From positions 7,501 to 71,500 of the forward strand of contig JBBHKE010001255.1 in assembly GCA_037447655.1 (NCBI GenBank): a stretch of DNA of 64,000 nt, in the 5' to 3' direction. Below are positions 57,077 through 64,000 of this stretch, in pieces. The notes below the pieces were generated by a model. That model worked only from the letters and a program-made list of their open reading frames with translations. It ran no database searches and was not told the origin of the DNA. The DNA is from Zygnema cylindricum (Eukaryota > Streptophyta > Zygnematophyceae > Zygnematales > Zygnemataceae). The position numbers were made by a program, and so were the translations under genes. The number at the start of each line of letters is the position of its first letter. Positions within the stretch are counted from its first letter, which is position 1.

Positions 57077-60000
57077 CGGAGGCTCGGAAAGGAACAACTT
57101 AGCGGAAGTTGTTAGTACCAGCATTCAAACGGGAGGAGATAAGATAGACCCGCAGGTAGGGATGGAATTCGATATCTCCCGCTGGGGTAGACCCCCCGGA
57201 GGCATGGGCAGCGGTGGAACCCGGAAAGATGGATTGGACCTTAGGGGAGCAGTTGGACCCTCAGCAAAAAGCCCTGCTCTCCGACCTGTTGGAGAAGAAC
57301 AAACAAGTGTTCTCTTGGTCAGATAGCGACGTAGGCATCTACAAAGGAACCCCTTTTCGAATCGATTTAATAGAGGAGACGTCTACTGTTTGGCAGAAGC
57401 AATACCCTCTCAGTTTCAAGGAAAAGGAGTTCATCATGGCAAAGGTACAAACTCTGGAAGAAGCACGATTGGTGCAGAAAAGTAGTGGACTCCATGGATT
57501 TGCGTCTCCAACCGTTCTCCCACCCAAGAAGGACTCATCTGGGAAAACGTTAGACTTTCGGATGTGTGGAGATTACCGGATGCTTAACACGGCAACTGTA
57601 CTTGACCGATACCCAATGCCTACCCCGGAAGAGATTTTTGACTCGCTCGCCGGGGCCACCATCTACTCCACACTAGACATGAAGAATGGGTTCCACCAGA
57701 TCGCGATGGAGCCAAAGCACCGGGAAAGGACAACTTTTTGGGCAGGGTTTAGGTTGAATGAATGGCTCTACATGCCATTTGGGCTGAAAAATCCGCCAAC
57801 CAAATTCCAACGTGCCATGGACGAGGCACTCCGAGGGATTCACTGTGCACGTTGCTATATCGACGATGTTATTATCTTCTCGAAGACCTTCGAGGAACAC
57901 TTGGAGCACATAGAGATAGTACTCCGAGCTCTCCAAGCAGCGGGCTTGAAATTTCACCCGGGTAAGGGAATTTTTGGGGTGTGCATAAAATTATTTACCT
58001 GGGACACGAAGTTACACCCGGGACAGTGGGTCCCCATATGGTCAAAGTTGCAGCTCTTGATGCCTTACCCCCTCCTCACGACGTCTTTGCACTCCGTACA
58101 TTTTTAGGCCTGGCTAACTATTATCGGAGATTCATCCATGAATTTAGCAGCCACGCTCAGCCTCTAAACCAGTTGCTGCGGAAAGACCAGGAGTGGCAGT
58201 GGACGGAGGAGCAACAGATTGCCTTCCAGTTCCTCAAGGATTCCCTGAAGCAACACCCAGTGCTCCGAATGCCTGATCACCAAAGACCCTTCCTCCTTTA
58301 CACTGATTGGAGCCGGTTTGGATTGGGAGCTGTTTTAGCCCAACTGGATGATGCTGGTGCCGAATATGTGGTAGCTTACGCCAGTAGGAGTAATAACCGA
58401 GCGGAGGGGAATTACAGCAGCTATCACGGGGAATTAGAGCAGCTATCACGGGGAATTATTGACGGCGGTATGGGCCATCCAACACTTCAAACCATGCCTA
58501 TACGGAGTCCATTTCACTCTGATCACGGATCACCAACCTCTTAAGTGGATTATGGAGAATATCAAGCTCACTGGCAAGCTCGCCAAGTGGGTGTTAATAC
58601 TGCAGGAATATGACTTCGACATAATCCACCGGGCCGGAGAGATTTATGGGAATGCCGACTGACTTAGCAAAAATCCTGACCCTTCCACTAGAGATTCCAT
58701 CGGGGCCCGCCATGATGAGGATCCTGAAATCAGTTTGGGACTCATTCGAGCTTCCTCTGCCTTTATTTGGCTTCCTCAATCAAGGGGGGGAATGTCAACT
58801 TTCTCAGCAGACGTGGAGGGGCATGCGCCAATAAGGGCCGAACGGAAAGATATTTGGAACGATCCCGATGCACTCCAATCTGTCCAACAAGGTTTCCCTC
58901 TTCCGCATTTGTCGGGAGTGCAGTTATCTCATGTGCAAACACGAATGGCGGCATACGAGTGGGAAAGGGGCATCTTAATCCGGAAGTGGGCAGATGGGAC
59001 GAGGAAAGTGGTTCCTCCCCCGGCCTACAAGGAGACTATTATTTTTAACCTTCACCAGCAGTGTGGCCATTTTGGGCAGAAACGGACCACCTCCTTGGTC
59101 GCATGATCGTACTGGTGGCACGGGTTGCGGACCCAAGTCAACCGGATTGTGCAGACGTGTTCCTCTTGTGACCGAGTGAAAGCAGCTTTCGACAAAAAGG
59201 GAGGTGCTCAGCTTCATTCCCTTCCCATCACGAGAATGTTTTATCGGTGGTCTTTGGATCTGTTGGGTCCTCTCCCCACTAGCAGACGAGGGAACCGCTT
59301 TGTTTTGGTAATGATAGAGCGTTTTTCCAAGTGGATTGAATTGGTGGTCTTACCCAGGAAGGAGTCCAAGGCGATTGCGGACGCATTCTTGCAGGGAGTG
59401 CTTTCCCAATTTGGGGCCCCAGCCGAAGTTGTAACCGACCAGGGCTCCGAATTTGCGGGAGAATTCTCCAACTTGTTGGAATTGTGCCTCATCGACCACC
59501 GGTTGACCAGCCGAGACCACCCACAAGCTGACGGTTTGGCCGAAAGGTGCGTGCAGACAGTGAAGCGGTCACTGCGTAAATATGTTGTGGAAGAGGATCT
59601 AGGAGAGTGGGATCGAATGGTACGTTGGATAGCCATGGGGCACCGATTTAGCCGACAAGCATCCCTCCACTCCTACAGCCCATATTTCATTTTGTTCGGA
59701 CGGCATCCCATCTTCTCCGGCGATGCCTCGGCCCAAGCAGTGGTCCTTCCGGAGATGGACAACAAGGGAACGATCGAAAAATTGATTGCCGACAGGGCCA
59801 AGGTTAGTGGGAAATGCCTCTGGCCATGGGGAATTTACAAGCAGCTCAGCACGGAGATCAACTCTAGTATTCGTAACGCCAGAGCGAGAATTTTGTCCCG
59901 CGGCAACGGCGATTTCTGCCCGAGGATTTCGTGTATCGGATGCAACGGAAAAAGGATACTCTGGACATTTCAACGGGGAGGGTGATTTTGAAAGTAGTGG

Positions 60001-60127
60001 AAGTCTCCAATAAGAGGGTCTTGACACTTGAAGGGAAGGATGGGCGGAGGATAAAGGAAAATCAGATCAATGTGGCTTTTGTCACCTCCGGGGATTGGAA
60101 GACGAACCTACTTTCCACCTTACCAAT
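57077..60127 (+). pseudogene. Ty3/gypsy pol: reverse transcriptase, RNase H, integrase
   Basis: It begins inside pol, right after the copia LTR end, with no gag or protease. RT is in one frame at 57214-57975 (KTLDFRMCGDYRMLN, STLDMKNGFHQ, MPFGLKNPPTKFQ, catalytic YIDDVIIFS). A frameshift near 57975 leads to the RNase H frame (57981-58450: TFLGLANYYRRF, LLYTDWSRFGLGAVLAQ) and another shift near 58450 continues it (TLITDHQPLKWI). The integrase has an HHCC zinc site (HQQCGHFGQKR … CSSCDRV) and the DDE core (WSLDLLGP, VTDQGSEFAG, HPQADGLAER) at about 59040-59560. An in-frame TGA falls at 59104-59106. Frames shift again near 59815. The order RT-RH-IN identifies Ty3/gypsy. LTRs of this element are not visible. 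Confidence 0.9.
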
Positions 60128-60304
60128 TTTGTTGATCCCCCTTTGTGTTCCTCCGAATGCCTCTCATCTTCCTCCCAGAAATCTGTACTGGACTGTGATC
60201 GATGCGACCACTGTTGGCATGAGTCTTGTCTCCTCTCCTCTTGGGACCCTCGTCCTAAACCCTCTTCACTCTAGTTCTGTGGGAACTGCGAATTGGGGGG
60301 GTAA
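60128..60304 (+). pseudogene. PHD-finger-like zinc domain at the end of a gypsy pol
   Basis: Directly after the integrase C-terminal part (about 59930-60090, other frame: ISTGRVILKVVEV, DGRRIKENQIN), a frame of 59 codons carries C-x3-C, then C-x2-C-x4-H-x2-C (CDRCDHCWHESC, 60194-60229), then C-x2-C (FCGNC). This is the C4-H-C3 layout of a PHD finger. A TAG at 60272-60274 stands where PHD fingers have the conserved Trp before the last Cys pair; TAG is one base from TGG. The frame ends GG and TAA at 60302. PHD fingers bind histone H3 tails. In chromoviruses a chromodomain occupies this place, so a targeting role is an inference. Confidence 0.65.
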
Positions 60305-60578
60305 TTATTCGAAAGTCTTAGTCATAGTTGACTAAGAGGGGGGAAATCAAGGACCTAACTCCACCTTTAAGGATCCCCTCCTTTCCCCTGGCTAGGAGGC
60401 GGAAGGAGAGGGGGGGGAGGGGATATCTTTTCGCCCTCCCGAAGCACTCATCCCCACCTTTGCATGCATGCTTATAGGAACAAGGCGGGCAACATTGGGC
60501 ACATGCATGGTTGTGGGGAGCATTCGCATTCTGGGGCAAGATGATTGTAGGACTCAAATGCCAATTACCCGGGTAGTG
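60305..60578. other. Flank between gypsy pol and a copia LTR
   Basis: C/G-rich (ggaggggggg near 60400) and non-coding. It could be the gypsy 3' untranslated part. The copia copy inserted at its right, leaving TAGTG as the possible target site (60574-60578). Confidence 0.4.
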
Positions 60579-61626
60579 TGAAACTCTGAGACCTCCATAA
60601 GTCCTCAGAGTGGATAGCTTCCAAGAAGCCTCTAGGATAACCCTGACCCCTTTGTGTTTCGGCAAAAATAACTGCCACCCTGACAAAAAAAAACTCTGAC
60701 CAACTTCACCCCTGTGAAGACAAGACTCCCCTGAGTCGATAGCAAAAAGAATCTCTGAATTTGCTCCCCTGAGCAGTTAGTTATGGAGGGTCAAAGTTGA
60801 CCTTTTGTACAGAAGCTCTCTGGGAGAGAGGGTCCTATCTCCTAATTTTTCTAAGTCTTATCTCTCTCACAGACTCTATCTACTGATGTACGGAACCAAT
60901 CAGAATTGAGTTCCGTACGCAAAAGTACAGCTGCCGGTGTACTTTAGGTACGGACATTGTACGACAAGGCCTAAATATCGACACATGTCATATCCGGATT
61001 CGATGCCATAATCTCCGGGAATTCCACGATCCAACAAAATTTTGCCACGCGTCATTCGATGTGGCAATGGCCACAAACCGCCAAAAACTTCCTCCGCGAT
61101 CTCGACGCTAATTGCAGCCGTCCGATTAGAATCTAATTTAATCGTAGCCGTAATAAATACATGTGCAGTATTTGTTTCATTTACGAAACAAATGCGCGGT
61201 ATTGATTTATAGTCCGTACCGTAATCCGTACTTTATATATTACCGGATCTATGTATCCCGTAATCTATTATAGTTAAATGAATAATCGTACGTGTACATA
61301 TTTAAATAACTATCAAACTATATATTACGTATCATGACTCCTAGACTTAGCGGCTAAGGCTACCGGCAATTCCTTGTCTGCCGGCCGGTAGGTAGAAGGA
61401 TCAATTCCTGCCGCCGGCACATACCTTTTAAATAAATAAACCCGAACTAATATAAATTTTCCGTAAACCTCAGGATAGCCTAGGTAGCCATGGCTCTAGC
61501 TTCCTCTCCAATTTCTCAGTGACTGCGACAAGTTTCAGAGTTCGAGAGAGAAGTTAGAGGTAGACTGCCTCGGCTTCTTTCTTTCTATTCAGACCTAGAA
61601 AATACTTAAAACCATTAATTTCTACA
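60579..61626 (-). repeat. 3' LTR of the minus-strand copia element
   Basis: On the minus strand it starts TGTAGAAATTAATGG (61626) and ends ctcagagtttca (60579), 1048 bp. A polypurine tract (ataagggga) abuts the start. It is close to the LTRs at 39729-40530 and 54373-55424. Confidence 0.88.
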
Positions 61627-61639
61627 CTCCCCTTATTTT

Positions 61640-64000
61640 CTAGTCAATCTTTAATTTCAGACCACACTTCTCCCTGCAGAAAATTAGCTTAGGGGAAGGC
61701 ACAGGTTTGGTCATCATATTTGCTACCATCTCACTATCTGGTGGGTACTCTAAACTGATTATTTTATTTTCTACCTTCTCTCTAACAAAGCTGAGTCTAA
61801 TGTCCATGTGTTTAGCTTTAAAATGATGTTTAGGATTGGCAGAAATAGCGATTGCTGCTTGATTATCACAAAATATTTTCTGCACACCACTCTTAAGATG
61901 ACCAAGTTCACCAAGTAAAGACTTGACCCACATCAATTCTTTTACAGCAAAGCAAGAGGCCATATACTCAGCCTCCATGGTGGACTGAGCAATGACTTTT
62001 TGCTGTTTGCTACTCCAACAGCAAGCCCCATCACCCACATATAATACATATCCAGAAATGCATCTCCTCATCGGAGCATCACCATAACTAGCATCACTCC
62101 AAGTAGTGATGTCAGTATTCTCCCCACCCAAATGCAACCATAGATCCCTAGTTCCTATCAAGTATCTAAGAACTCTCTTAGCTGCCTCCCAATCCTTCTT
62201 AGTGGGAGCATTTAGACTTCTACTCAGCACTCCTACAGCTGCAGCTAAATCCGGCCGGGTACAATTCATAAAATAGATTAGACTTCCCACTACTTGCCTG
62301 TAAGGAATAGTCTGCATGAACTTTTGTTCTTCAGGAGATAATTCCTCGTCTAAGACTATGACTCCTTCTTCCTCACTCCCCTCACTTCCCTTCTTCAACT
62401 CCATTGGAGGTGTACAACTATTAGCTTTATCCATTTGAAATTTTTCAAGCATGTTTTTATTGCTTCCTTTTGAGTCAATCTTATAATTTTTCTTTTTCGG
62501 TCTCTCTCTACTTGAATTCCCAAAATATATTTTGCTTCCCCCATATCATTCATTTCAAATCTCCCCTTAAGATCGGTTTTGAGTTTATTAATTTTTTCCA
62601 TTGATTTACTTAAAACAAGCAAATCATCAACATAAATTGCAATAAATATATAATCTTACTCATCTTCGAAAACATAGATTGAGTGATCTGAGCTGATCCG
62701 GATATATCCCAGACCGGTAAGAAACTCATCAAGCTTCTTATTCCACTGTCGAGGCGCCTGTTTCAAACCATAATGAGATTTAATCAGCCGGCATACCTTA
62801 CTCTCCTCTCCTTCTTCAACAAACCCTTCGGGTTGTCGCATGAAGATCTCCTCTTCCAATTCTCCATGCAAAAAGGCTATTTTGATGTCCATCTAGTGCA
62901 CTTCCATGTTTTCCGCTGCTGCTAGGCTGAGAAGTATGCGGACGGAGGGAAATCTGACCACCGGGGCAAAGGTTTCCTCGTAGTCAATTCCCTCCTTTTG
63001 TGTAAATCCCTTTGCCACTAGTTGGGCCTTGTAGCGCTTGATTGTGTTATCTGGGTTCAGTTTTAATTTGAAAACCCACTTACAACCGATTGGTTTTCGG
63101 TTAGGTGGACAATCCACCAGCTCCCAAGTATCGGCTGCCATAATTGAGGCCATCTCTTCATTGATGGTTGTCTTCCACCGATTTCATTCTGGACAAGTCA
63201 TCGCCTCTCCATAAGTTTGAGGTTCATCTTGATAAGATAGTTTTGTTACCTTGTTATTAACCTGTTTTTCTTGCAGTCTTTTACTACTTCTCCTTCCCCC
63301 TTCAAAATCTGAGGCCGGAATAGATGGTTCTCGTGGATTCTTTCGAACAAACTCGGTTTCTCCCCTATCCCTTGGTTCCGAATCAATTTCCACCACGTCT
63401 TCCGCTTCGGGTAGAGTTGTCACTAGAGTTTCCACAGCCGAGTCCTTTTCGGTCTGATTTGTTCCTGCAAGAGTGTCATCTTCTCTAAAACCTGGATAGG
63501 TAGGAAGCTCAAAGTCATCGGAATTTTCTGACTCAAATCTGATTTTTACTGACTTCGTATATTTGAAGGGATCCACAGACTTTCCTTCATCCATAACTAC
63601 TAGATGCTTTACTAAGATTATATCTTCCCTTTTTAGATCATAAACTCTATATCCTTTAACATCTTCATCATATCCTAATAAGTATCCCGGTTTTCCTTTA
63701 GGATCTAGCTTCGAATTGGACCGATCAGTATCTAGACTGAACACTTGACTGCCGAAAACCTTTAAATGAGATAAGTCTGGTTTCCGGCCTGTCCATCTCT
63801 CATAAGGTGTTTGATCATTTATAGCTGAAGTAAGAACTCTATTTTTGAGGTAATTAGCACAGTTCATTGCTTCTGCCCAAAACCTTTTTCCTATCTTCTT
63901 ATCCGACAACATACTTCTAGCAGTATCACTTAGTGTTCTATTTAACCTTTCAGCTACCCCATTCTGTTCCGGATTTTGTGGAACTGTCTTTTGGTGTTGA
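61640..64000 (-). pseudogene. Copia pol (integrase end, reverse transcriptase, RNase H), cut by the window end
   Basis: Read from 64000 down: integrase C-terminal region (63912-63184: GKRFWAEAMNCANYLKNRVL, HLKVFGSQVFSL), then reverse transcriptase (TWELVDCPPN at 63120, DYEETFAPVV, MDIKIAFLHGELEEEIF, IAIYVDDLLVLSKSM with an intact YVDD), then RNase H (62350-61650: LIYFMNCTRPDLAAAVG, YVLYVGDGACCW, EAEYMASC, KAKHMDIRLSFVREK, MVANMMTKP). I see three in-frame stops (about 63186, 62893, 62655) and one shift near 62455, few for a dead copy, so inactivation is fairly recent. Gag and protease are outside the window. Confidence 0.9.

Noticed and set aside
1-64000. CRISPR arrays, operons, bacterial promoters
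   Set aside because: No regularly spaced repeats with unique spacers. Spliceosomal introns and LTR retrotransposons show the DNA is eukaryotic nuclear.

Overview
This is a eukaryotic nuclear window, AT-rich and full of repeats. The host genes have many introns with GT-AG borders. One host gene is a chloroplast rhodanese-like protein of a kind known from the green lineage, so I infer a streptophyte alga or another non-seed green plant. The species cannot be named from sequence alone. A 10-base N run at 56390-56399 shows this is a scaffolded assembly.

Host genes occupy roughly 0.3-22.2 kb. At the left edge are three exons on the minus strand (2091-2290, 979-1190, 354-507) of a gene I do not recognise; the gene runs off the window. 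On the plus strand, 2391-9798 is an 11-exon gene for a plastid-targeted membrane protein with a C-terminal rhodanese domain that lacks the catalytic cysteine. On the minus strand, 22188-17201 is a complete 12-exon cytosolic HSP90 of 700 residues ending in MEEVD. A possible last exon of a single-pass membrane protein lies at 13755-13923 (minus).

DNA-transposon territory occupies roughly 10-13 kb and 23-31 kb. It holds several families of terminal-inverted-repeat (TIR) elements. One group is mariner-like MITEs with TA flanks (12218-12740, 23111-23615, 8085-8295). Another is Tourist/Harbinger-like elements with TTA flanks. There are also two elements whose long inverted arms are about 320-330 bp. 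The most striking structure is a near-perfect 331+330 bp palindrome (25847-26177 / 28703-29032). Three different TIR elements lie back to back at its centre, with TTA trinucleotides between them.

The LTR-retrotransposon graveyard occupies roughly 33.5-64 kb. It holds a decayed Ty3/gypsy gag-protease (34.2-36.9 kb) and a Ty3/gypsy pol fragment with a degraded PHD finger after its integrase (57.1-60.3 kb). Several members of one Ty1/copia family lie on both strands. Three of these matter most: a minus-strand copy that lost protease and integrase (40.5-43.2 kb); a full-length decayed plus-strand copy with LTRs and target duplication (48944-55424); and a minus-strand copy cut by the window end (60579-64000). 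Nested in the LTR of the first copy is a young non-autonomous derivative (43492-47997). It has 1310-bp LTRs with about eight differences between them, a TAAAT target duplication, and a single intact Gag ORF of about 620 codons. The family's primer-binding site matches the anticodon arm of initiator tRNA-Met, as in Drosophila copia, and contains the gag start codon. The two Gag/Pol ORF sets and the LTR pairs show decayed autonomous copies beside a recently mobile gag-only copy.
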